NCBI GenBank assembly: GCA_009733575.1
Contig: ML769547.1
Coordinates: 62,001-126,000, forward strand
Origin: Gymnopus androsaceus JB14
Lineage: Eukaryota > Basidiomycota > Agaricomycetes > Agaricales > Omphalotaceae
DNA length: 64,000 nt
Direction: 5' to 3'
The notes beneath the pieces were generated by a model. It was not told where the DNA came from. It did no database searches and was given only the letters and a program-made list of their open reading frames with translations. Of this stretch, positions 1-12,615 are shown piece by piece. Position numbers and translations under genes: made by a program. Within the stretch, counting starts at the first letter, position 1. Each line of letters starts with the position of its first letter.

Positions 1-18
1 GCAGAGGAGAGCACTGAC

Positions 19-573
19 CATATAATTGTGAGGATCAATCAACGCATAAGCCCCTTTGGTGACAGTGATGTAGTTGATTGCGGCTTCGTATTCGCTGAAA
101 TACTAAAACAGGATTCTTAAATAAATACACCACTCCTGGGTCCAGGATACTCACAGTCTCATTGAAAGTGCTTCCAAGGCCAGTAGCGACAGGACACATT
201 CTTTCCATAAGCATCGTGACCCGGAAAAAGTTGATTTGATTAGTGTCCACCCAGGTGTCCACGGTGGCCTATGAGAGGTAAGATATTAGTATCACATCCA
301 TAGACGAAGACTCACTTCGTTGATAAATTCATAGGTCACTCCAAATTCTCCTGGAAGGCCAGTCCCCGGTGTTCCGAAAACGCCAAATTCACCACCAGAC
401 TATACACATAGCCTCAATAAGTACCAGCAGAAACACGACACGAAACGACGCAGAAAGAGCCCTACCTCATTGACACCTGCATAGATGATTGTAGCCCCTG
501 CGCACGCTGCGATGGAAACCACAGCAAGAGTGGACTTGAGCACAAGCCTCAGTTTTTCGGTCAAGAACATCAT
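19..573 (-). CDS. GH5 endoglucanase (cellulase), N-terminal part; gene continues off the left edge
   Basis: Minus-strand gene starting at ATG 573. Exons seen: 466-573, 316-399, 155-268 and 19-102, all with GT-AG borders and consistent phase; bases 1-18 are the next intron. The N-terminus has a hydrophobic stretch (about residues 15-31) that looks like a signal peptide or anchor, with no CBM1 before the catalytic domain. Diagnostic GH5 endoglucanase motifs follow: GVNESGGEFG, LPGEFGVTYEFINE, NFFRVTMLMERM, the FNET/YFSEYEAAINYIT joint and GAYALIDPHNYM. The family cuts beta-1,4-glucan in cellulose outside the cell. The catalytic glutamates lie beyond the window, so activity cannot be judged. A TATA-like TTTATAAG sits about 55-65 bases upstream of the ATG. 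Confidence 0.88.
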
Positions 574-623
574 TTTTGAGTCCTAAGTGGGCTGTGAAAG
601 CAATAACGACTACTCTGGCGTCC

Positions 624-640
624 TTCCTTATAAACCGAGG
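624..640 (-). promoter_or_regulatory. TATA-like element of the GH5 gene
   Basis: Read on the minus strand, GGTTTATAAGGAAGG lies roughly 55-65 bases upstream of the GH5 start codon at 573, a usual distance for a fungal core promoter with a short leader. This is a sequence match only; no transcription start is known. Confidence 0.35.
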
Positions 641-699
641 CGGCATAAATACTCTCAGCGTAGTAAGCAACCGGGAAGGTAGTCTGACCCAGTTCCATA

Positions 700-1730
700 C
701 TGTTACCAGGCGGAAATTTTTCGGATTCTGCGTTGAGGAGCTGCAGAGTTGATTATTATTCGAGATATTACCGAAAAACGCATGTGAACTTGACCAATGG
801 GATTTGGGACGTGCTCTGGTCTAATGCATGCAAAGATCAGAGAGCGCTTCTCCGTATGTTCTAAATAAAGTGCAAGAGAGCCACGTACTGTGGCAGAACC
901 AACTCTATCCAAAGTCTATCGGACTCTTTAATTCGAATTCCAAAATAAGCATGTTTCTTCCCTGGTCCTGGTCCCCCATGATACTGATGACTCGCATCAG
1001 CGGAGTAGTGAATTTATATCCCTTGGAGTCAAGTAGTGGCTGTATTGGTAGTAACGCCGTGAATTACCCTTGCTATTCTCCTTTTAAGAATTTTCGTATC
1101 TTCGTTCGTGGATTGTGCAAGGAACGTAGAATATTTATGCCTTCGGAGAAATAGCACTCGGAGAGGACACGTACAAGCACCGGAATCGATTGGTAAAGAA
1201 AAAGGCTAACACAGAGACAAAAGGTTAAGGGATCGGTTAGAATAACGAGAGGGTTAGGCTCTGGCTGGGCACCAAATTTCAGATCCCTAAAAAGCAGAAG
1301 GACCCAATCTGAATTATTAATTAGTAAGTAATTGAGGTGGGACATGGACATGCTGCGAAGGAACACGACTATACTGCTTCAAAGTCTTTCCAGAGCAGAA
1401 TTTGGTCAATGAGTGTTTGGAGTTCCTTTCAAAATGGGGTATCACTGTTTCTAAGTGAAAGAGTCCGCATCGCGATCGGTAAGCCGAATTGAATAACTCG
1501 ACGGTTGTCTTGGTTGTGGATGAGAAAGGCAACCCAAAAGAATACATTATGGCCAGCATTGTTTTAGAGTGTTGCCTCGCCCACTGGCATGGACTCTTTC
1601 TCGCGTTCAACAAACAATGTAGCAAATTTGGATATGTTATTGCGGTATGCGGAGATGTGCTGAGGCCATTTTTCTCGATACTGGATCTGAATTCGTATAA
1701 CATTCAAGTCAGGAAGGTTTGTGCTGTAAG
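700..1730. other. Gap without a supported gene
   Basis: Several open frames of 97-128 codons overlap here on both strands, but none shows a recognisable motif, signal peptide or convincing splice chain. The frames at 1317-1703 (minus) and 1489-1785 (plus) are antisense to each other. I see upstream sequence of the GH5 gene on the left and nothing else I can support. Confidence 0.4.
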
Positions 1731-1732
1731 AA

Positions 1733-2048
1733 AGGCGAAAGTCTTACCAGAATACAAAACACATTTGGATCCAGGGTTACCATAACCTTTTCAAGGGGAA
1801 TGTCCATCGGCCTTTGAGCAGCTTCATCGATCATAGAAAAGTGACAAGTCGGAACCTTCGCTTTGTAAGCCATGATTTCCAACCGATGTTCGGGGACCAT
1901 CGACTTTATATGTACCAGCTGTTAGCAAGTCTACTGTCTTAATAATTAACAATTAACAACGATAAAACATACTTTAGCTCGTCCTGCACATTCACTCGCA
2001 TAATTCATCCCATTTTTGAACCGTACTGCCTCAAAGAAGTTGGAAGTG
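1733..2048 (-). CDS. Possible two-exon coding fragment of unknown family
   Basis: On the minus strand a frame beginning near 2048 (FFEAVRFKNGMNYASECAG) reaches a GTATGT donor and, after an intron ending CTAACAG, joins a frame reading HIKSMVPEHRLEIMAYKAK and FSMIDEAAQRPMDIPLEKVM up to a GTAAGA donor. Phase is kept across the intron and the residue mix looks protein-like. I do not recognise the family, see no start codon, and cannot follow it further downstream, so it may be a gene remnant. Confidence 0.3.
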
Positions 2049-2792
2049 TATCAAGATTCAGAGAGATAAGATCTGGTGGCGGCATATGTACTATGCGTGA
2101 AGCAAAAGCATAAGTTGAAGAATTCAACTGATTTCGCCAAGTTCAACGACGTGTTATTCATCGGCAGGAGTAGGGGACCCGCGACAGGAAGCTTGAAAGC
2201 ATCACTAAACAATTCTATAGTAGGTTCTTGCTGTCGCTGTGCGTTCCCAATTGTTCAGCGTTGCATGAAATTTGAATGCAGGATGACATCTTGCAATTTT
2301 CATAAGCTATAAATGCAGTTTCACTGATTTAGTGCGCTGCATGCCAGGTTCAAGCCAGATACCTTCACATTTTGCCTTCATGCTTTAATTCTGGGCTCGA
2401 CGCGTACTGCGGAGATTCTTGCTTTCGTGGCTAAGCGCCAAAAGGCCAGCGCTTAATTATCAACAACAGCTCTCTGTGATGTCATTGATTACTTCTTCAA
2501 CCAAACCAGATTTCAACGACCAACGCGATACATATACGCGTAAGGAAACTTCGACCATCTTCCTGAGAATCAACTTTACCCGTAAGTCCATTATTTACTT
2601 CTCCAAATTCCCGAACCTTCCAATGGCAATTTTCCGAGTTTGCGTCGTTTGATTGGTTCTCTCTAGGCGCACATTGCTCTTTATAAATGAAATCCTACGT
2701 TAGGACTTAGGGTCTAGCCATATTGATACTAATATCTATCGACTTCTATACAGGTTGAACGTTGAACCTTTGTCTACAGCTGCAGGATCGCG
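2049..2792. other. Intergenic sequence upstream of the disordered protein gene
   Basis: Short plus-strand frames at 2076-2312 and 2419-2652 have no recognisable features. The last part should contain the promoter and leader of the gene at 2793. Nothing else is supported. Confidence 0.4.
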
Positions 2793-4214
2793 ATGGGCAT
2801 AGCAGAATCTGTCTCAGCCGTCGGAATCGCCGGGTCCGTGACTGGATTATCATATACGCAGGCCACACAACAGCAGAAGGAGGATGAGGATGCGGCCAAA
2901 AAGGTTAGGGATGCAGAGGAAGCTCGAGCCAGGGCGGAAGCGGAGGCTGAGGCCACTTCTGCAGCTGCAATAGTTAAGGCGAATAGGGCAAAAGCAAAGG
3001 CTAAAGCTAAAGAAGAAGGGACAGACAAAGGAGGGGGTACAAAAAAACCTAGACCCGGAGGAAGACCGGGAGCCGACGAAACAGGTCCTTCCGACGGCGC
3101 ATTTCCAGTTTCGTCGAGTTCAGGAGCTCGAGGTAAGGGAGAGCAGCTGGGGATGGGACTGTTGAGACGCAGACGAAAGCTCAAGGCGAAGAATAGAGGA
3201 GATCCTAGTACCAGGAATGGACAGAAGGACGGTGCAAAGGGAAAGGGAAAGGGGAAGAAGATGCCTAATCTCGCAGACTCTGACGCGTCGGCGCCAATAC
3301 CAGCTGCTGCACCTCCGGATACCGATGATCCCAAGGTGGACGAAGAGCAGAATAAGAACAACATCAATGCGAAGAAAGATAAGAAGAAGAAGGATAAGAA
3401 GGGCAAGCAGAATCTTGATCATCCTTCAAACCCTCCTTCATCAGATCCCCCTCCGCCAGAAACAATCCCGGAGGCTGCAGAGCCTGTTCAGAACAGCTCC
3501 CAATCCCATCCCATAGATCATAGTAAAAGAACACGTTCTCGTCATCCTAGTCGTCCTCCAGCACAGACGCCATTAAATCATCCTTCTCATCCTGCGGCAT
3601 CGACACCAACGCCGCCTAACGCTGGTACGGAGCAAGGAACGGGAGAGCTAACCACTCAGTCCGTAGAGGGGCTGAATCCGTCAGCGAATGCTACCGATCC
3701 TGCTCCTGCTCCGGCGACAGGTCGTCGACGAGGTGGAGGTGGGAAGGGAAAACGAAATCCCAATCCATCAACTTCTACTGCACCTATACCTGAAGACGCT
3801 GTACCGTCGATTTCAACTCCAACTCCAACTCCGAACGAACAAACATCTATTGATACAACTGCTATCCCTGCACCTAGTACTACCCGAAACCGCACTAGGT
3901 CTAGAGTGCGTAACCGTTCGAGGCTTCCTCAGACTCATCCTGCGCCAGCCGTCGCTGACGCAGAAACGAATTCGAGCTCAAATACAGGTACCGGTAACGG
4001 TACTTCGACTACGCTTGCGAATGGAGTGGCTGAGAATGTCGATCCCAATGCGAACACCAGCACGCGTGGTAAACGTGGTGCTGGATCGGGGAGAGGAAGA
4101 GGAGGAGGAGGAAGAGGGAGTCGACGGCCTATGAATGCGAATGCGAATAGCTCTTATACTGTGGAGCGATCAATGCCGTTGGTTGACCCTTCAAGTGCGG
4201 GTTCGCGTGTTTAG
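2793..4214 (+). CDS. Intrinsically disordered, charged low-complexity protein (473 aa)
   Basis: A single uninterrupted frame of 473 codons from ATG 2793 to TAG 4212-4214. After a short N-terminal stretch rich in small residues (MGIAESVSAVGIAGS) the protein is almost entirely low complexity: an Ala/Glu/Lys/Arg-rich segment with possible helix or coiled coil (about residues 25-80), then Lys-rich, Pro/Ser/Thr-rich and Arg/Gly-rich segments, including RNRTRSRVRNRSR and a C-terminal GRGRGGGGRGSRR box. RGG and SR-like tracts are common in RNA-binding or nucleolar proteins, which is only a suggestion. No folded domain is visible. Long shadow frames on both strands reflect its biased composition. Unlike its neighbours it appears intronless. 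Confidence 0.6.
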   Translation: MGIAESVSAVGIAGSVTGLSYTQATQQQKEDEDAAKKVRDAEEARARAEAEAEATSAAAIVKANRAKAKAKAKEEGTDKGGGTKKPRPGGRPGADETGPSDGAFPVSSSSGARGKGEQLGMGLLRRRRKLKAKNRGDPSTRNGQKDGAKGKGKGKKMPNLADSDASAPIPAAAPPDTDDPKVDEEQNKNNINAKKDKKKKDKKGKQNLDHPSNPPSSDPPPPETIPEAAEPVQNSSQSHPIDHSKRTRSRHPSRPPAQTPLNHPSHPAASTPTPPNAGTEQGTGELTTQSVEGLNPSANATDPAPAPATGRRRGGGGKGKRNPNPSTSTAPIPEDAVPSISTPTPTPNEQTSIDTTAIPAPSTTRNRTRSRVRNRSRLPQTHPAPAVADAETNSSSNTGTGNGTSTTLANGVAENVDPNANTSTRGKRGAGSGRGRGGGGRGSRRPMNANANSSYTVERSMPLVDPSSAGSRV

Positions 4215-4506
4215 GCTGCTTAGCTAGGCGTACATGGGAGTTGGTTCGGGAGCTACATTCTCCATCAATATTTCATTCTGGGGCATGAGGATTTCATATG
4301 CATGATAGGGACCTTGAATGTACGATAAAGGGTATAGATTGTGTACATGTAGCTGTAGCTGGTCGTATGTAAGGTAAATATAGCAGCGTCAAAGCGTAAA
4401 TCGCAATCGGAACATCATTTCCCGGTCCGGGCCGATCGGTCCAGCTTGTCTTCTTGCACTCAATCACTTGACTTAGTCTTGAACAACAAACAGACATGTA
4501 AACTAG

Positions 4507-6684
<2,178 letters not shown>

Positions 6685-7112
6685 TTTCTTGCGAACCGTC
6701 GGAAGCCTTGATAAGACCTCGCTAGCTCCCTCCTCCTTGTTGTGTCAAAGTAGGTAAAGGTCCTCAAAGTGACATCGTTGTATGTCATGTGTCTCACACG
6801 GAGAATTCTCGCTTTTGTTTTCGCCTCGAATTTCTCTCGACGTTCTACGCATCTACGCAACTCCCGTACCTTACCAGTGCCTAAAGAGCATCGGCTGACG
6901 TGCGGGATGTTGTATTGTGGAACTGAATTGATATTGTTAAACTCTCGCGGCTACCAAACGGTCCGTTTGGTCCTCTGCGCTACTCTATTAATATGATTCC
7001 CTATGGCTCACGAGACCCACTTTTCAGGCCATAAAAGCAATAATGCCTGCAACAAAAAGGTCGCCTTCTTTCTGCGAACTTTCTCCGTCCAGTTCAGAAT
7101 CAAGCGTTTGTG

Positions 7113-10100
7113 ATGGTTCTTTCACCGAAGGTTTATACGTGGTTATGTGGACTATTTGCAAGTGGGTTTTTTGCGGCTTGGTCTTCTTTTCCTTTTGTGT
7201 ATTCATCGTATGCATTGAATGAACAGGTCTTGGGAGTATAATTTTTGGCTATGATTTAGGTATCTGTCGGGACAGGTAAACTCTTACTGTTTTACTCATT
7301 TGGTTATTTAGGTGTAATCGCTGGAGTACTCTCCGCACCCGACTTCATTGCGAGTTCTTGATTAGAGCCTTGTACTGCTTACATCTAATGCTCCCTTCCA
7401 GGCTACTATGGGTCCCGATTTCAACAATCCCAATCTCGAAGGATTGATTACCAGTATCTTCCGTATGTTTGCCTTCCCTTTTCCATTATCAGATTCTTAG
7501 CGCGAACGATCCTTCACAGTTCTAGGATGGTGCGTGTAGTATGGAAGTGGGTGGTGGGTAGTCATGACGTCATTTCCCTAGCTTCGCTGGTATGTTCCCG
7601 GTTGCCTACTTTGCCGATTTCTTGGGTCGTCGCAAAACCATTCAAGTTGGCGCCTTGATCTATATGTGAGTTCCCTTCAATGGATCCCCGTAGCAAATGT
7701 GCTAACGTCTGCATCTCACTCCAAGGCTTGGAGGAGCTTTGCAGACTGGTGCAAAGAATATCGGTATGATGTATACTGGAAGGTGACTTGGTGCAATGAA
7801 TATCAGTAGTATGATGTTTCGGCTAACATATTTCTCAAGGTTCTTCGCAGGATTCGGAGTTGGGATCATGGCCGACTTGGCACCGTTATATCAGGTGTGT
7901 CTTGTCGTTTTGGGTTCTTCTGAAATGTACTGACTCGGAGGGCGATCTCCTTAGGCTGAGATTGCCCACCCAAGTATCCGTGGGCGTCTTACTACTCTGC
8001 AACAAGTGCGTGTTTGTTTAGAACATGCCCTGCATAATAACTGAGGTTTGTTCTCAAAGTTCATGCTCGGGATTGGTGGTGGGTCTTCTTCAGCTTCTTC
8101 AAGTTATCTGGGGATTGACGTCTACTAGCTTTTGCTGCGTCCTGGATTGTAAATCTCTGTCTTTGCGTGTTACTATTGCTGTTCGACTCATAATTACTGA
8201 TTTACAGACATTTGGCACATCGGCAGGATTGAAGGGTACTCAGGCGGAATGGAGGTAAGTAGAAGTCGAATGCACCGTTCCAGTATGTAATTGATTTTCC
8301 TTCTTATAGAGTACCATTGGGCATCCAGGTTTGTCGGTCAAATGCACCGTGCTATTGTGGTATCAATGCGTTTTCCCTTGTAGATCATCCCAGCTCTACC
8401 TCTAGTCGCCTTCATGTTACTTCTCCCCGAAAGTCCCCGATGGCTTGCTGAGAAAGGGCGTATAGACGAAGGTAGTCTCCTCATGGTCACCTAGCTGCCT
8501 CTCTTCTCACTCTTTTATTTTTAACTAAGCTGCCAAGACTCTGGCGAGACTTCACGCACATGGGAACGTCGATGATCCTTTCGTCATCTCGCAGATGGAA
8601 GACATCAAGGCTGAAATTCAGAAAGCAAGAGAAATTGGAGCTGCAAGGTGAATATGCATTTAATTTGAAACTGAAATGTCGGTGTCTGACACTCAGTGCA
8701 GCTGGGGCGAGCTTTTCACTGTTCCAAGCAACTTCCGCCGTGTCGCCCTTGGGTAAGACAATCGATCTGGATGGGCGAGAGTAGTATGCTGATCTTTGTC
8801 AGATACATCTTGCAATTCTCAGTGCAGATGACTGGTCTGTCGATTCTAGTTTCCATCTTCATTTCGAGTCTAAAAGCGTTTCGTAGGTGTCAGCGCGATT
8901 CAATACTATTCTACCACAGTATGTTGGCTCACGAATTGCCTCGATGTTACTAACTATAGCAATAGATTTTTACAACCATGGGTTTTACTGCGACGCGTGT
9001 CTTGTTATTCCAATCCATCAACAGTATCATCGCGCTCATTGGCGAGGTATGCTGTGTCCTATGGGTTGATAACACCGGTCGTAGAAAGCCTTTGATTGTC
9101 GGAAACGTTCGTATCCGGGTTCTCGTTCGTCGTTGGCGCTATTTTGATGGCTCGGTGGCCAGGAACTGTAAACAAGTATGAGAATTATCTTGAAATGGAA
9201 TCTTTGCTAACTACGTTATATCCACAGTAACGCTGTAAGTCTGCAAATACTTCAGGCTTGTTCCGTCTATTAACTATTGGATGTGCTGCTCCAGGCCCAT
9301 TATGTGAGTTTGGATGAAGTATTGCTTTGACTTATACTAAACTTTTGTCTGTAGATTTTCATCAGTGCGTTCACTTGCAATATCTTATCCTTCACAAAAT
9401 TGACCGATATTCTTCGTCTTCACAGTAACGTGAGCTCGGTGCTAAATCTCTTTCGTCATTTCTCTGACAGTTAACATCGGGCAGTACCTGGGTTTTCAAC
9501 TTTTTCTTCAGCGCATGTATCGGTCCTTTGTCATGGGCATACCCAGCTGAGATCTAGTGAGAAAACCGTTGGTAGTCTTAGTGCCTGTGCTAATATTACC
9601 ATAGCTCCACGAGAACGAGAGCCAAAGCTACTGCACTGACAAGTTCTGCTTCCTGGCTCTCTAACTTGTAAGTTAGGATTCTGCAACGCTTGTTCGATGT
9701 GCTCAACAATTGCTTCAGTTTCATTGCCCAGGTCACCCCAATTGCCTTCCAACACATAGGATGGAAGTAAGTTCATGTCTTCATTAGTTTCGTTTTTTTA
9801 ATCATTGACCTACTTGTCGTCTCTAGATATTGTTTGTTTCTTCTTCCTAGCTCGCAGGATCTTAGGCTAACTACCTTGTAGACCTTGTGTTTGCCATTTG
9901 TGGAAACACAAAGTAAGATTTCTTGTTTAACCTCTGTCTGCGGTTGTTGATATTCTATGTAGTGCTCTGTTCATCTGGGCCTTCTACCCGGAAACTAGTG
10001 GTCGCAGGCTGGAAGGTCGGTATGCTTACAGCTTCTGGAATGATGTTTCTGACAATTTTTACAGAAATGGACACGCTCTTCGAAGACGCGCCTCTCTTTG

Positions 10101-10368
10101 TTGCCAATACACCCTACGCGAAAACCCAGAATCGGTAAGAACATTTTTCTTTTCAATTTAAGTCGCATGTGGCTTAACGTGTCTTTCTAGTCATCTTGCC
10201 GAAAAGGAGCTTCGTGAAGGCATGTTTCTATCTTTTCTATCCTATATTCTGTGCTCAACGATCCCCCCTCTAGGTACATTCGTACCCGGTGATCTTTCGG
10301 AGAGGGTTACCTATAGCCACGATGAGGAGAAGGCGAAGGTTTCGGATGAACGCCTTGAGCACATGTAG
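7113..10368 (+). CDS. MFS sugar transporter (sugar porter family), about 32 exons
   Basis: Exons: 7113-7161, 7227-7259, 7312-7349, 7402-7462, 7519-7528, 7582-7665, 7726-7782, 7840-7894, 7955-8005, 8060-8078, 8129-8148, 8208-8254, 8310-8328, 8384-8471, 8530-8647, 8702-8752, 8803-8834, 8887-8918, 8966-9175, 9228-9234, 9295-9303, 9355-9364, 9426-9429, 9485-9556, 9605-9667, 9719-9766, 9827-9831, 9882-9912, 9963-10015, 10065-10134, 10191-10219 and 10274-10368. Sugar-porter signatures: IIFGYDLGVIAGVL, ADFLGRRKTIQVG, LPESPRWLAEKGR, DNTGRRKPLIVGN, PLSWAYPAEIYSTRTRAK and YPETSGRRLEEMDTLF. Two introns appear to start with GC (7350 and 10220). A one-base insertion near 9110, between VGNV and VSGFSF, breaks the frame. 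The start is uncertain: ATG 7113 is in frame, while ATG 7043 would need another shift. It likely imports sugars released by enzymes like the neighbouring GH51; that link is inference. Confidence 0.85.
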
Positions 10369-10689
10369 GAAGACCGCTCATGAAATTTTGTATTTTGTAT
10401 TTCGTTCACGCATACAAGTATCGCCCTAATGAGTTTTGGCTCAATACACATTACTTTTCCGGTTTTTTCACCTCTTTTATCCGTCGGGAAGTTTTCAGGA
10501 AATCCTATCTCGACTTCGACAGCGCGACGGTCACACGTAGACGCGCTGGAATTTGGCGCCTTATTAGCGCCCGATCGTTGCTTCTCGATTCTCGATCCTA
10601 ATTTCTCGAACGATCGTTGTCTGACCCAAGTCTGACCGACATGACCGGCTGTATATGTTCGAACTCCCTCTTTGTTTCCTACTCTGATC
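10369..10689. other. Intergenic region between the MFS transporter and the DUF6534 gene
   Basis: A tail-to-head interval that should hold the 3' end of the transporter transcript and the promoter of the next gene. A 126-codon minus-strand frame across it has no recognisable features. Nothing further is supported. Confidence 0.4.
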
Positions 10690-12287
10690 ATGTCTCTTGC
10701 TCAAATCTCGTAAGTTCTTCAAGCCTTCGTGAATTCTCAGCATTTGAACGTTTTCTAGTCAAGGTCCTATACTCACTGGATTTACTTTCAATGCGATATT
10801 GTTGGGTCTCTTGTCTGGACAGGTATATTCTTACTGTTTTACCCACCGCCGGTGCGTGCTTTTCATTTTCGTCAACGGCGATCCTAGTAACACTTCTACT
10901 CTAGTAAAGATCCGGTCGGCTTGAAGACACTAGTATGTCAGCTTACCATTCAATTTCGTTCTCATCTCATTCTCGAATAGGTATACACCTTGTATCTCGC
11001 CAATGTCGCCAGCACTGTCATCGTTGCAATTTACCTCCAAAAAACCCTTATCCAACATTTCAGTAGGCTTTCCGATCGCTTTGGTCGATTACTATGTATT
11101 CTAATGCACCGACGTTTAGATGATCCTCAGAATCTCGAGATCTCTGACTGGAGTAATTCAGTCCTTTCTGTTGATATGTCTGCTTCACTGACTTTTGATA
11201 GCATTCGCCGCTGGGGCTCCCTTGACCGGAACGATCGCTGCTCTTTGCCAGTTTTTCTTTGCATGGCGTATTTACAGTCTTACGAACAATCATATCGCCA
11301 CGGCTGCAGTGGGATTCTCTACCGTTGTAGGACTAGGTGTGTTGCTTTTTCTTCTCGCGTTTCTTGCGCTAAAATGCCTTTCAACGCAGTTGGTTCGATA
11401 GGGACTGCTGTTAATGTGCCAAGATATCCTAGATTTGTCGACTTCATTCACTTCAAGGTAAACATGTTCGTCCATGAAGAACTACTGCTATGGCTAACTC
11501 CCTCATCTAATGATCCATAGTCTTGGGTGCTCCTTTGGCTTTTTGGTCAAATCACAGCCGATATTATCATAACATCTGTTCTTGTTATCTACCTGTAAGC
11601 CTTCTGAATCTGTGTTCTTTTTCAAGTCTAACATTCACCTAGAGTAAGCGTGTTCTTTTGAGCTTGAAATGTTTTGCCCAACGCAACCTTTCAGAAGCGC
11701 CATAAGACTGGCCATCCGAACTCGGACCAAGTCGTCGACAAAATTGTGCAAAGTACGTTCCTCTCCAATGATCATCGGAATTCAAGCTGATGCATCAACA
11801 GTGACTGTGCAAACGGGCTCGGTTACAGCTCTGTGTGCGTTGCTCGACATCATCACGTTTTTGGTTAGTGTGAGTACTTGTAAATTGTACAGTCATTCCT
11901 CACATTGCTTACGCTGCACTCTAGACCTCGGGAACGTGAGTTTATCATCTCCTTTAGATCTTCCAGGTCCAACTTGTGCTCACGCCAAAGCATCTTCGTT
12001 TCAGACACCTCATATTCAACTTATCTCTGGCAAAATTATACTCGGTGTCTCTCATGTGCAGCCTCAACAGTCGAGACGGATGGGCGCTTAGTATGAGCAC
12101 CAATGGCCAGCAATCATCGACTTGCGACTCTCCGCGCTCCCGTCGAGTGATGTCGAGTGGAATGGTGTTCACAAATGGACTGAGCAGGGTACTCTCATAT
12201 ACCTTCAATGATCGCAGACGGAAGCTGAATGTCTTGTTTTTTTTTCTCCCGACATACTTAGAGCGATGTGCATTCGGACCGTCCTAG
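10690..12287 (+). CDS. DUF6534-family seven-helix membrane protein, with an apparent 1-nt exon
   Basis: Exons: 10690-10709, 10759-10851, 10905-10932, 10981-11062, 11120-11152, 11202-11336, 11402-11457, 11521-11594, 11643 (single base), 11695-11752, 11802-11869, 11925-11935 and 12005-12287. Family motifs: GPILTGFTFNAILLGLLSGQ at the N-terminus, KDPVGLKTLVYTLYLAN, CQFFFAWRIYSLTNN, LLWLFGQITADIIITSVLV, LKRHKTGHPNSDQVVDKIV, TVQTGSVTALCALLD and HLIFNLSLAKLYSVSLM-SLNSR. This is a large Agaricomycete family of multi-pass membrane proteins with unknown function. The frame is kept only if base 11643 is a one-nucleotide exon between two canonical introns. The C-terminal tail after the conserved Leu-Asn-Ser-Arg is Ser-rich, and its stop at 12287 is less certain. 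Confidence 0.85.
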
Positions 12288-12615
12288 CGTGCTGAAATCC
12301 AACGAGTCATTTGCGGGTCATTCAAGTTGAAGGATGAAGTATGGAGGAGGATCAGATCCGACGCCAAGGTGGAAGTGCCAAGTGAAGAAGCTCATGATAA
12401 GTAAACGGTAGAAAAGTGTATTTATATTCTCTCCTGTATGTTTCTCTCCTCTATGTACATACCTGAGCCGTACTGTGCAATCGCGTTATCTTGAACGTCG
12501 GGCATCGGCCATCATGCATCATCGGCCGAAAATGAGACCGTAGTACGTACACGCACTTTCTTTTTATTTGTCGTCCTTCCAGTCATGGGTTCTCTACAGT
12601 TCAAGAGTTACCTCC
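12288..12615. other. Promoter region of the D-lactate dehydrogenase gene
   Basis: An intergenic stretch of about 330 bases between two plus-strand genes. I see no coding frame. It should hold the promoter and 5' leader of the gene at 12616; no specific element is claimed. Confidence 0.4.

Noticed and set aside
828..1154. Plus-strand frame of 108 codons
   Set aside because: No motif, no splice context, and overlap with an equally plausible antisense frame.
2774..4134. Long open frames antisense or shifted to the disordered protein gene (210, 148, 100 and 99 codons)
   Set aside because: They mirror the biased, repetitive composition of the 473-codon frame (poly-Ser/Leu or poly-Arg products) and have no independent start context or motif.
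9541..9605. Premature stop (TAG) in the transporter after PAEI at 9555
   Set aside because: A canonical intron (GTGAGA...CCATAG, 9557-9604) begins inside that codon and restores YSTRTRAKATAL, so it is not a lesion.
10311..10691. Minus-strand frame of 126 codons over the MFS 3' end
   Set aside because: Antisense to the verified last transporter exon and without recognisable features.
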